This document shows, in pieces, positions 43,269 through 53,763 of a stretch of 64,000 nt of DNA. Both the position numbers and the translations under genes were made by a program. Where the stretch lies: contig OZ038440.1 of the NCBI GenBank assembly GCA_964036275.1, positions 10,825,690 through 10,889,689 of the forward strand. Reading direction: 5' to 3'. Source of the stretch: Litoditis marina. Taxonomy: Eukaryota; Nematoda; Chromadorea; Rhabditida; Rhabditidae. The notes beneath the pieces are model-generated. The model made no database searches and was not told the DNA's origin. It saw only the letters and a program-made list of their open reading frames with translations. Within the stretch, counting starts at the first letter, position 1. Each line of letters begins with the position of its first letter.

Positions 43269-45181
43269 CTGAACATAAACTATTCACAGAACAGCTATCA
43301 ATCGATGAGAGACAGAACACCTCACTTTTTCCCTTTCGATTCAGCTTTTTAGGTCATTTTCCAGGTGTTAATGAAACTAAGAATCTATTATATTAATTGG
43401 AAGTTTGGTTCGGGGGAAAATGTGAAGTATTAGAAATACGAAAAAAAATCCCAGAAAAGCCCTGAGACCGAGTAAAAAATCGAAATTAGTTTAAAGGAGA
43501 TTATTCTACTTTCCGCGTACGTCGTGCTAGAACAAACGAGATGAACTGTTATCATACAAGTACGTGTCAAAGTAAAATTCTTGCAGTGCTGCAAAACCTT
43601 TAAGTGTGCTCGGCACAATTTGGAATATTTCGCATTTCATTATATAATCCGTCCCGCTCTAATTGTGACTTATGAGTTAACAATCTGACCTTTTGGCAAA
43701 TGAAAATTCATTATCAACAATATACACTTTCGAATCTCTATCTTGTTTCGTCTTCTTAGAAAAGCGGCTCACATAGAGACACCGATAGGGAAGGGGGAGG
43801 GGGGGTGCTTACGGGGTATGCTCGAAATAGCCTATAGGAGTAAAAAAATATTTTTCAACACTGTATCATATACGACAACACAATTATAAACTACGAAATG
43901 AGAATGAATCTGGACATGAATGAACTATGAACCAAGTCCAGTTGCGTCACAGTGAAAATGTTCATGTCCGCTTTTTTTGCGCTCGATGTTATGCAAATTT
44001 TACAATTATTCCACCTGAAGTTTTTTTCATGGTCTAGGGAAGACATTGAAAAACTTTTTGGGTTTTTTTGATTTTTTCGTGAAACTCAGATTAAAGCACA
44101 ACGTTGTGGTCTCAGACCGTGGTCTCTTTAACTGGGGCCAGAGAGAATTTGACTGATGTTGCGAAATCAGATTTTCCTTAAAAAAATCTAACCTTCTCCA
44201 GATGTATTTAACAAGCGAATGAGAATTAGTTAGTTAATAATCAGGTGAAAAATTTAAGTGAGCGGATTGGAATTTTGATTTTCTTCTTCTATCTCGACTC
44301 TCGAGGGAACATTAAAAACGTTGAAAAGTCAAAATGACAATAACTGCAGCAACACAAAACGCAGGCTCTGCAAATTTCACATTGACAATTGTGAGAAAGT
44401 TTACTTAGCAGCTGGAGCCAGTTCCCAGTAAAATTTGTTCTCACACACAGAGTGGGGACAACTTTTTTCCACCAGTAAGTCTTCAAGTCTAACTTTCGTA
44501 AATTAGACTTTAGTTAGTAGTTAGTTAGTTATCAAGTCTAACTTTTTTTCCACCGGTAAGTAAGTTGGTGTTTTACTCTAGGCTGTATTTCTGATTATGT
44601 GAAGTCAGACCGATGACATTATTCATTCGAACAAGGAACGAACTGATTATTGACAGAGAAGCGAAGTCTGTTTGATGAAAATTATAGACGTCTATGGGTA
44701 TAATTTTCACCAATTTCAAGAGAAACGTGTGTGTGCGAAAACATGTTTTGTAGGTACAACTGTAATTGCATGGAATTATAGTGAATGGGAGTCAGACGGA
44801 CAGGAAGTTGTAGTCTACTAGAGCTGGTAATCCATAATGAGAAACAGATTTGTGTGTTTTTAACTTCTGACGAGTTTCAAAAATCTAAAATCGAGAGGAC
44901 TCAAGTGGAAAATTGTACACGAACGTTGGTTTGCGCACCTCGCTGCTGTGAAAAATGAAAAAGTAGATCATAGGATGGTTTATAACAACGAAAAGACCGA
45001 AGTCGAAAACGGGTATGAACTATTTCGAACTTTTGAGACGATTTTCATCATCAGTTTGACCCCTCTGAGTACATGAAAAAAAGAGGTTCACCGGGCACAA
45101 TAGTTCATGAACACCTTTCAAACCTCTATTAGAAGAAATACTTCGGTTATGAATGAATTTAACATTAATAAATCCTTACAA
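43269..45181. other. Receptor upstream DNA and unclassified sequence, no gene
   Basis: 43269-43640 and 44130-44830 are diverged copies of the DNA upstream of receptor gene 1 (41568-42800). Between them lies about 500 bp of unrelated sequence with a G-rich run (43791-43806). No open exon is convincing. Confidence 0.55.
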
Positions 45182-45385
45182 TCAATTGGAAGTGCGAGAT
45201 GGTGAATGGGCTCGACTAATGACTGTGACTTTTGACTGTGGCTTTATAATTGAGGTCTTCTTTTTAGGGCTTGCATCAACGAACGCAGGGCTTCTCTGTA
45301 GGATTTCATGTGGATAATATTGACAATTGTCATTTGAGGACTGATCAACATCAACGGTGTCAAAAGACACAGAAAACATGGAAAC
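45182..45385 (-). pseudogene. Lone receptor exon 4 (frameshifted)
   Basis: It reads FPCFLCLLTPLMLISPQMTI, then VNIIHMKSYREALRSLMQAL: the TM7 exon of the receptor family after a CAG acceptor. One base is missing in the Lys codons after ALK, so it ends early at 45244. No exons 1-3 lie to its right before the next receptor copy. It is a remnant of a lost family member. The counterpart at 58103-58316 is also isolated. Confidence 0.82.
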
Positions 45386-45455
45386 CTGAAAAAGATCGAC
45401 TTCAATTTCACACAAAAAAACCAATCCACTTCATTTCAAACTGGGACACATCGCG

Positions 45456-45474
45456 CGCAGCGCGAAGCGCTGCG
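45456..45474. repeat. GC-rich hairpin (8-bp stem)
   Basis: CGCAGCGC-gaa-GCGCTGCG, a perfect stem with a 3-nt loop, next to the lone exon 4. The same hairpin is at 58387-58405, and a closely related one is at 34582-34604. Confidence 0.9.
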
Positions 45475-45659
45475 TGTGAGTGGTGTTTGGTTGGCCATTG
45501 CGCACCCATTTTTTTGCTTTCAAACCACATAAGTCTTCAAATATATTTTTTTTCAAAACATAAAAATGGCAAATCTAGAGATCTATTGAATACATGTTGT
45601 GTGAAAAAAAAATCGGTCAAGTTTGAAAAAAGTTGTGTTTTCGTGTCGTTATGAAAATC

Positions 45660-46640
45660 TCCGTTGTCCCTCGTCGCTCGTTGCTCGTCGCTCGTCTAAT
45701 GTCACAGTACTTCGCAAGTTTTTGTCATTGGCGCCAGAAGCTGGAAAATATGTGTTCCCATAAATAATTTCGTTCAAAACTTCGCACAGAGGTCATGGTG
45801 GTGGATTCCAGCTATTTGTCAGAACATGGTGACATGACTACCAATTGGCGCCAAACATGGGCGCCTATTGGCGCCAAATATGACAAAAACTTGCGAAGTA
45901 CTGTAATGACTGGCATTTTGCTGCGAAGTACTGTAGTGGCTGGCATTTTGTTGAGAGGTACAAGTTGAATATATGTGGAAACAGCGGGCTGTTTTTTTTA
46001 TCATTTCACTGACTACGCCAATTTTAGACGCCAAGTGGCGCCGACTTTGCAAAACTGGGTTCCGTGAGTGAAATGATTCCATATTTTTCACAGAGGTTAA
46101 AATAGTGAATTCCAGCTGTGTGTATGGATATATAGATTTATTCGCAATTCATCACTTGACTTCCCATTAAAATTGACACTATGCGCCAAACGTTGGCGCC
46201 CAGTGGCGCCGAAAAAGAACGATAGCGAGCGAAGTAAGGTAACGACCGGAATCTTTCACAGAGGTCAGAACTATGAATATGGTTGAAAATGACGGCATCA
46301 ATACCCACGATTCTCGAATAACTGGCGCCAGAAGACCTCTCATGCGCCAATGGGCGCCATATATAAAATATTTAAAAAAATCGCAAATTGTGATAATGGG
46401 TCGAGCTCGTTCGTTCTAGTTCAACAATTGAAGTGACCTCTATGGTTGTTGGCACCAAATGAGAAAAGGCTTGCTTGTACTGTCATAAGTCCTATTTTCA
46501 CAAAGCTCAGATTCGTTTATCAATGGAGAGGAAAAAGGCCGGTTTTATAATATTTTCGCCAATAATGTCAATTTTAGAGGTCTGATCGGCGCCAAAAAAA
46601 AACATTAAAGAATCTGGACCACACCATTTGTGAACTCGAA
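45660..46640. repeat. GGCGCC-rich degenerate repeat region
   Basis: Ten GGCGCC palindromes fall within 45730-46593 in otherwise AT-rich DNA. A recurring phrase cacagaggt...gattccagct appears at 45785, 46088 and (diverged) 46257. A perfect 25-bp inverted repeat joins 45704-45728 to 45880-45904. A unit of about 30 bp (gcgaagtactgta-tga/ggc-tggcatttt) is repeated in tandem at 45893-45950. No open frame is conserved with block B copy 2. It is probably a compound non-autonomous element or a decayed minisatellite. Confidence 0.65.
46128..46192 (-). mobile_element. Degenerate LINE 3' end inside the GGCGCC region
   Basis: On the minus strand the piece reads agtgtcaatttta...gggaagtcaagtgatgaattgcgaataaatctata, matching the hairpin-to-tail block of the LINE family with decay. 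A counterpart lies at 59070-59125. Confidence 0.5.
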
Positions 46641-48101
46641 TCTTCCCGAAGATTCAACTATGACAGAAAGGGTGAATTCTATCTTCAGTTTGGTTTCTGT
46701 TTCTCCTTCGCAGCTCCATTTATTACGAAAGCAAGAGTGCACTCATGCCAATGAAAATGGAGTGAACTGTTTCCCAAGGAGAAGTTGCTGATGTACCGTT
46801 CACATACTGTTAAAAGCTAGAACAACTACCCAGGAAGTTTTCTAATGAATAGCTTTAACTTGATGGAAAATCACCAGGAGATTCATTGGCTGTTAAATTT
46901 TCAGTGGAAATGGCGACATCTGTAAATTCTTCTGCTGAATACCAAAATGTAAACCTGTCAGTGCGCACCATAATCGAGGTAAATCATGGAAATAAAACCA
47001 TCATTTAAACTAGTTATCCGAACAAGGAAGTAATCAAAAAATTTCCCGACGAGGACCGTTAGTCAGTGAAATGATAAACGGTTATGGGTTTTATTTGACA
47101 AAGTTCAAAAAGTCAGAAAATGTGTTTTTACATGTTCTGTAGGTATTACTGTACTTACTTATTAATTATATTGAATGATAGTCTGGCATCTAAGATCTCT
47201 GCGTCAAATATTTACTTTCTTGAGGAAATGAGCGAATAGATGATTGTCCACTAGGGTGGTGGAACCGTCTTGAGAATCCGATGTTTTGATTATTTAACCA
47301 TTTTAAATAAACGCAGTCGGCAGGAAGCAAGTGAAACCCATACACAACTATTTGTTTGCACCTCCCGCTGTTGTCGAAAATGAATCGGTAGATCATGAAG
47401 TGGTCTGTGACTAACACAATATCGACATTCAAAAACGCATCTGTACGATTTCGGCTTTTTCGAATTGCGATTTTCGGCATCTCTCCTCGTTTTCATTATC
47501 GTGAAAGAACGTCAGAGGCTGCTGTCCCGTCTCAATACCATACAATTTTATTCGTCATTTAGATATTTTGACGTGTCTGCTGTAAGTGTCATGCAAACTA
47601 TGTAATCAAAGTAAAGCTGGAAGTAGATTCATCAGTTACTCGTGATGTTGTGCAGAAAAAGTGAGATGGTTCGATCTGAAGATTCTCACGAAACTAAACG
47701 AGAAGAAATATGGTCAAAAACGAAAAATAATGCTCTCAAAGAGAACAGTTTCGATACAGTAAGTATTTTACGCCACTAGCACATGCTGTTCAGTGTTATG
47801 ATTTCTGTGGCTCATATTTGTGATTTACGCGTCTACGAACCACTAGGTAGGTTTGATAAACAGACATAGTCCGAGAAAAATAACCAATTAACATAATAGT
47901 GAGTGGTGTGCAAACAATCATTCCGACCCTGATTCAAGACGAATTTAGTGTCTTTCTCAGAGAGTAAGGTAATCATCAGTTGAACCCTTCTGAGAACATG
48001 AAAACTAAGTTTTTCACCGAGCATATATTTCACAAACACCATCCAAACTCTTCATAGCAACAATTACTTGAGAAAAATTTAAAACTAATAAACACGTTTT
48101 T
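46641..48101. other. Receptor 3' flank, no gene seen
   Basis: 47511-47770 is homologous to 38280-38560, the DNA downstream of receptor gene 1, so it is 3' flank of the next receptor copy. 46641-47510 has open stretches that match block B copy 2 only because of the duplication. No family is recognised. Confidence 0.5.
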
Positions 48102-48930
48102 TCAAGTGCGAGTTGGTGAATGGAGTCGACAAACGATTGTGACATTTGACTGCGACTTTCCAAATGAGGTCTTCTTTCTAATAACTCGCACCCATGACCT
48201 CAGGGCCTCTCGGTACGATTTCATGTAGATGATGCTGACTACTGTCATCTGAGGACTAATCAACATCAGCGGTGTGAAAAGACACAAGAAGCAGGGGAAC
48301 CTAGAAAACGGTCAATTTTAATGTCCGTGTAATTGTAAGGAACTGAAAAACAAATTAATTTCATTCGATGTTATACGATGACAGTAATTCAATCGAGAGT
48401 AAATGCACAAGGTTATAGATTCTGCGTTTGTTGGCGGTTTCGTGCAATCAAAACTCTTGCACAACACCTCATTTTTCACGTTTCCGCTGAAAATCCCATT
48501 GAGCTCTACAAAAAGGAAAAACATAGCTTTAGCTCGTGCCTATGGAAACCTACCTTGATAGCCACGGTTTATCCCACAATACTAAGGAAACAATGGAAAG
48601 AGGTAGTGAAAATATGGATATAACGGAGATCAAAAAGTACAACAATAATACAATAGAAACTGTACGATGTTGCTCTAAACTGGCTTTCGACACCGTTTGC
48701 TTGCGTTTCCGTATGCTGCGGAATGTGCTGAAAATGGTGTTTCAGTGACCCCTTTATGTTCACGAATGAAATGGTTAAAAGTTACAGCACCGTTTTCTTC
48801 AAATTCTGTTTTTTTGTTTCAAGAACGATCGGTTCAGTTCGAGAGGTGCACGATTTTTGTTTTGGTGCAACAAACAACCATTCAAGACACGTCACTATCG
48901 GCTAAGGATAGAAATGAAATGTATCTTATT

Positions 48931-49020
48931 TCTGTTGAATGAAATAGATTTATTGACGATTCAACACGTAACTTTCCGCATTGTCACTCTACAACTCTCC
49001 GTAGTTTTTTTGTTAGGTTT
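48931..49020 (-). mobile_element. LINE 3' end (minus strand)
   Basis: Reading the minus strand: gtagagtgacaatgcggaaa, gttacgtgttgaatcgtcaa, then taaatctatttcattcaac. This matches the hairpin, conserved block and tail of the family, although the hairpin arm is eroded. It lies between exon 3 and exon 1 of the receptor pseudogene. Confidence 0.6.
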
Positions 49021-49529
49021 TATTGTTACCTCTATTTGGTGTGGAGAGGGTCAATCATAGCGTTCGGAACACCCGCACCCACACTATTTTATTCCTTGAT
49101 GAATAAATATTGATCATTCGCTGCGCGCCGCACTTTTGGTCTTTTCTTAACTGCGGTAGAAAATTCAGATTTTACGTCTACGACTTGTGTACACATATTT
49201 CGTTGACGACTTCGAAAACTTCGTGGAACAACGTCAGCCAAACCTTTTTCTAAACCTTTTCCCTGTCCAACCTTTTTCTGGCAATTGCTTTCGTCAACCG
49301 TTTCTGAGAACAAACTGCTACTTTGGTGCCAAAGCAGGTTCAAAAGTTAAACGAATTCCAACCGAATTTTCAAAAACTGTCATCAGGCAGATTTTTGCAT
49401 TTTCCATGTGAACTGGCAAAAGTGTACCGGCACAGAGCCACTCTGATTTGAATTTATGCAATTCGGACCAAGCAGTTCGGTATGGTGATGCTCCGTTCCG
49501 TCAAGAAAACAAAACCGATAAAATACAGC

Positions 49530-50135
49530 GATTAGTAGTCGTGGCACTCCAAAACTATTGCCGCAATTAGTTGTAGAGCTCATCATGTGGCAAAATCTCT
49601 CTCATCATTCTATTTCTATACATACACAGTGTGGACATAACGGTGATTGTCCAAAACGGCTTATTTTTCTCCAATAGTGCTAATGAGAGAGGGTGAAACA
49701 TGTCTTGGTTGGGAGTGAGACTTTATAAAGCTACACTTGCACAAAGAAGTTCAATATAGTTCCCTATGCATAAATGGATGGTCACAAATGTTTTCTATGT
49801 CTTATTAGGTTGGATGACATTTATGTCTAAGTCTACACATGGCGTAGCCAACGTGCATACATCTCATCCCAGCCAAACATGCCAATCCGAATGATCTCTC
49901 CACAAAACATACCAAACATCTCCATTAAAACGTCTCAAGATAAAAATTGTCCCCCAAACTATTTGGTTCGATCACCGTGCACTGTTAAATTGCATGTAAT
50001 ATTATGTGCGCGTAACAGGGTAACCATACCCTTTTTCTTCTTAACTTTTCTCTCCATTTACTCATTTGGAGTGCCACACACTATGTGGAAGTCACGTGTT
50101 AAATCGCGAATAAATCTATTATATTTTATTCTATG
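49530..50135 (+). mobile_element. 5'-truncated LINE copy (about 0.6 kb)
   Basis: gtagtcgtggcactccaaaa with ctattgccgcaatta (49543-49575) is the reverse complement of 1931-1971 in the full element. Further blocks are ggttcgatcaccgtgc, gcgcgtaacagggtaaccat, ggagtgccacacactatgtgg and cacgtgttaaatcgcgaata, followed by a tattttattctat tail. It is a plus-strand copy of the element's 3' UTR only, inserted in the receptor pseudogene. Confidence 0.75.
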
Positions 50136-50188
50136 GATAGGTTACTTTGTTCAGCAAAACTTGGATGAGAAAAGTGATTCCTTTGTGT

Positions 50189-50226
50189 CCGCGTCCGCGG
50201 GTGTATCGCATGACTGCGCGGTACTA
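50189..50226. repeat. GC-rich interrupted palindrome
   Basis: gtCCGCGG near 50190 and CCGCGGac near 50220 are inverted copies around a spacer containing cgcgg. It is another isolated GC palindrome in AT-rich sequence, just after the LINE copy. Its origin is unknown. Confidence 0.6.
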
Positions 50227-51100
50227 CCGCGGACCTGCAGATTGAGAAATTCGAACATTCGCTAACAAATTTACTGTAAAACTTGGGATATTCTTTTCTT
50301 CCTACTATATATATTCAAAACTAATGAGACTGAGTCATTTATAGGCGGTTCACCATATTTTCAAGTTGCAAGCTGGCGTGGATATCTGCCTTTAATGAAG
50401 TTCATAGTACTCACTGTCAACAGTAATGCTGAATTGAGCAGAGAATTCACCGAATCAGAAACACCAATCAAATTTGCAATACGGCGCTTCCAGTGAATTG
50501 CATAATAGTACAAAATACTATCTAAGATGATGAAAAAGATATAACTGAGACCAGACATGATGGCAACCATTTTTATAGTACGTTGAGCATGAATTTGGGT
50601 CACCAGTCATGTTGCAAATGAGGGAGAATAGTATACAGAATAATATGAGTGCAACAATACACATTGTAACATAAAACTGTATTCCTGTCGCTACTTGATT
50701 GGCACTGAACTTGCCCATGTTCTTGAACGAAAAGCCAGAGACGAACACCTATTATTCCTCAGCTTTCTTGGAGAACACATCATAGCATATAATTTGAGCA
50801 ACGAAAAAATCAAATGCGTGCAGTTTAATTATAAATGCTGGTCGACTAACTCATGACACCAGGAAACTTTGTTCTTGAAATGACCGTAAGTTATATAAAA
50901 AGTGTTGCACCTGCTGCAAAACCTTTAAGTGCGCATGTCATTATTCGGAAATGTAGACATTATTTACTAGTGTTATAAAAGAATAATTTTTCCGTCATGT
51001 TTTCTGGAAACGTATAAGATTATAACTAGGTGAACTATAATTTCTGTTTTTCATCTTAAACTTGTTAACAAAATTGAATTCGTTCAAGTAAGACTGAACT

Positions 51101-51272
51101 CTGAAGTTAAAAAACGAGTTGTTTACCAAGGTTCGCCGAAAACCCAAGTTGTAAATCTAGGTTCACTTGCTGCATAATTGTGCACCAATCTTTGATTTCA
51201 CAACTTGATATCAACTAGTGACCAATTTGGGGGGCGAACCTTGGTAAAAAATAACTCGGGTTTTAACTTCAG
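51101..51272. mobile_element. Foldback element present in only one block A copy
   Basis: The arm 51101-51137 (ctgaagttaa...ggttcgcc) and the arm 51233-51272 are inverted near-copies around a spacer of about 95 bp. They lie within an insert of about 385 bp (51014-51398) missing from copy 1. It is a small non-autonomous transposon that either inserted after the duplication or was lost from copy 1. Confidence 0.72.
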
Positions 51273-52245
51273 AGAAAGCGAACAAATCAGTGCGGGGTTT
51301 CGCATATTCATGTTCACAAAAACTTTGCGCAGTTCCCAAAGTATTAAGCTTCTTGCACGCCAGACAGAATTCATCTATATTTTTGGAAGTGTTAATGGTC
51401 TGTCCACAACAACATCTAATATGATGCAAATGGATCAACTATAAAAACTACGCTTGGGTGCTCTGAATACTCATTCCAAGTGAAGGAAAAAGTTCCGTGA
51501 TAGATACGAATGGTCCATTTTTTCACTACATTCGGAGCAGCTTATAGGCGAAACAAGTGAAGGAATATTGACCAGTTTCGAACTTCTCCTCAAAGCAAGA
51601 TAGCATTAAAACTATGGAATTCTCGTCTTGGTAACTTTGGTTATTTTCACTCTAGCTCACGAGCACTATTGTTCGTTCTATTCGCACTGAGAGTCTGAGA
51701 CTCATTGGCAGCGTACCAAGATTTTTGGATGACAATTTTTCAGAGCTTCATGGGAGCGTAGTTCGAGTCATTATCCATTCTGCTGCTTTTTTGCGCGACC
51801 AGAATGAAAACATCCCAAAGATTCACGTGGACATCTGAGGACTTTACAGAAAAAGATTACGTTCCACCAAACCCAAACTTTCAATCGAGTTTTATACTTT
51901 AGTATTCTGTGCAAACAAGTTCCCATTATGTAAATAAATGTTTTTTCCAATATGTTCATGATTATATTGACGCGTTTGCAGTTTTCAGACGCATGGAAGA
52001 AATTGAGAAATCAAAAGTTGACATTGGGATCACTATCTACCAGTCAGAAACAAGTCAGAAACAAGGCGACACCCAGGTATTGGTAAACCTGCGTATCCTC
52101 GATCTTCACACTTTCTCGCACAGTCAACAAATCACAATTGCTCGCGCCGCATGAGCCGCACGTGTGATTTACTGGTTATTGGTAGTAAACAATCGTATCG
52201 GTATCTGATATTCCGTTTCCTCGTCTAATTGATCTTTCTACTGCG

Positions 52246-52860
52246 ATGAAATCCGGAGATTCTATGTCAACTTTTCATGTGCGGAATATCGAAACCCCGG
52301 AACAGCGAGAGGCCGGATTCCTCGCCAGACGATCAAAACGAGACGCCGCCCGAGCTGACGTCACTGACCAAACTACAATTCCCATTCCCGATGATGCCAA
52401 ACTACAAACCGAAATGGAGGTAATTGAACAATCCAGAAATAATATGCCTGTTTCTCCAATAGCTGATGCTTCTCCACTATCTGAATTGTCCGAATCATTG
52501 GCTTTGCCCTCTCCAACCGTAGAACCTGTTGGAAGCGTTCCGGCTGAAACTCCTAGCTTGGTTGCTCCTGCGGATTTGCCTGTGCCTTCTTTCTTTACAA
52601 CTGATTCATCTGTTCATCTCAGTCTGAAATTGTTTTCCCCGGTGGCTATAAAGTTTCTGCCGGTTTCATTGTCACTTCTGACTTTGTTTTTAACCGGGAA
52701 ATTCCGGATACTGTTGTTACTCTAAATGAGATGTATGTGAATGCTGTCTCTATAAGAGATAGGCATGCGTTTCCGCTCTGTGTTTTCAACTGACCCAACC
52801 ATCGCTACAGCTATATCTAAGTCGTACTTTGATGCCTACGATTTTCGTTACCAAGTCTGA
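52246..52860 (+). pseudogene. Degenerate unidentified coding relic (copy 2)
   Basis: The first frame is open for 159 codons here: MKSGDSMSTFHVRNIETPEQ, then REAGFLARRSKRDAARADVT and a long Pro/Ser/Val-rich part. AGA stands where copy 1 has TGA. Its last about 35 residues are hydrophobic nonsense. The better protein (SQSEIVFPGGYKVSAGFIVT onward) continues in another frame from about 52618, so the frameshift predates the duplication. A further small insertion after ISIRDRHAF at about 52770 shifts the tail relative to copy 1. The function is unknown. Confidence 0.5.
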
Positions 52861-52901
52861 CGCAATAGTTTCCACAACAACATTATTATTATTCAAGTCA
52901 A

Positions 52902-53142
52902 GTGCCGAGTGGTCAATTGGTTAGCGTTCGGCTGTCGCTCCACAGACCTGGGTTCGATCCCCGCTCGCCGCGGTATCTGTCTGGCGGACCGTCCGTATGA
53001 GCTGGTAACAAAGTTCACCCATGCTATCTCCACCCCCTCAACGGACAGTCCATCTACGAGTGACATTGATATTATGCACTTGTAAGAATGATTCAAAATA
53101 AAGTGACCAACGGATGAAATAGGTCGTAAAATTATTATTATT
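52902..53142 (+). mobile_element. tRNA-derived SINE (copy 2)
   Basis: Same insertion as 38028-38269, with the same AAGTCAA flanks (52895-52901 and 53143-53149), A and B boxes and ATT tail, and a few substitutions between the copies. It was carried along by the duplication of block A. Confidence 0.88.
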
Positions 53143-53763
53143 AAGTCAAAGACTGCTACGCGGTTCCGTCTCAATAACATACAATTTAGTTCGTCATTGT
53201 CAATTTTCATGTTACTTCCGTGTGTCATGCAAACTATGTAATTTAGGTGTACCTGGAATTAGACAACATCACCAAGTTGTTACAGTGCTCAGGAAAAAAA
53301 AGATTATTCGATCTACAGCTCAAACTGATACTTCACGGAATGAAACGAGGAAAGTGATGGTCAAGAAAGTGAAACTCTCGAAAGGAACATTTTCGATACA
53401 GTCAGCATTTCAAGCCACGAGCTGAATTCTGTCCAGTTTTGGTGGTTTCTATGAGCACTTACGTTTTATTGAACTGTTCTGAGTCTATCTCATATCGCGA
53501 TGTGCGCATCTTTGAACTACAATACCAGTTTGATGAACATAAAGAGAAAAACATACAAAAAACAACCAATCGTGAGTGAGTTCTCATCCTTCTTGATCTT
53601 TAATAAATACAATCTCGGTGTTTTTCTCAGAAGGTTGGTGCAGTTCACTAAGAAAATTAACACTCTGAGAACATTTAACAAGGCCTTTCATTCACAGATA
53701 TCTCTCAAAACTCTTCATGCCAACAATAATTTATGTACAAATTGAGTACAAGAAGTTTGAGCT

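Larger units (their letters stand above)
44829..49037. repeat. Segmental duplication block B, copy 1
   Basis: Matches 57873-61703 over its length, with more substitutions and indels than block A. It contains a lone receptor exon 4, a GGCGCC-rich repeat region, the exon 3 and 4 pair of a receptor pseudogene and the tail of a LINE copy. Coordinates of the ends are approximate. Confidence 0.8.
48102..50721 (-). pseudogene. Str/Srh-type receptor pseudogene (exon 2 and half of exon 1 lost)
   Basis: Exon 4 (48300-48102, 199 nt, ending SPTRT) and exon 3 (48727-48554, 174 nt, HRTVSIVLLLYFLISVISIF) are intact and have the family lengths. Exon 2 is absent from the expected intron, which instead holds LINE pieces. 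Exon 1 survives only from 50721 to 50415 (MGKFSANQVATGIQFYVTMC onwards) and has a 2-nt deletion near 50608, in the codons after SLICNM. Its first about 93 codons were replaced by block A copy 2, which begins at 50723. It is closest to receptor gene 3 at 60810-63202. Confidence 0.88.

Noticed and set aside
47190..47480. Open frame shared with 60078-60311 (MPKIAIRKSRNRTDAF...)
   Set aside because: It is shared only through the duplication of block B; no family, no splice context, and two overlapping frames are equally kept.
50010..50035. Resemblance to a homing endonuclease site (taacagggtaa)
   Set aside because: The gcgcgtaacaggg block is a shared part of the LINE 3' UTR, present also at 35850 and in the full element.
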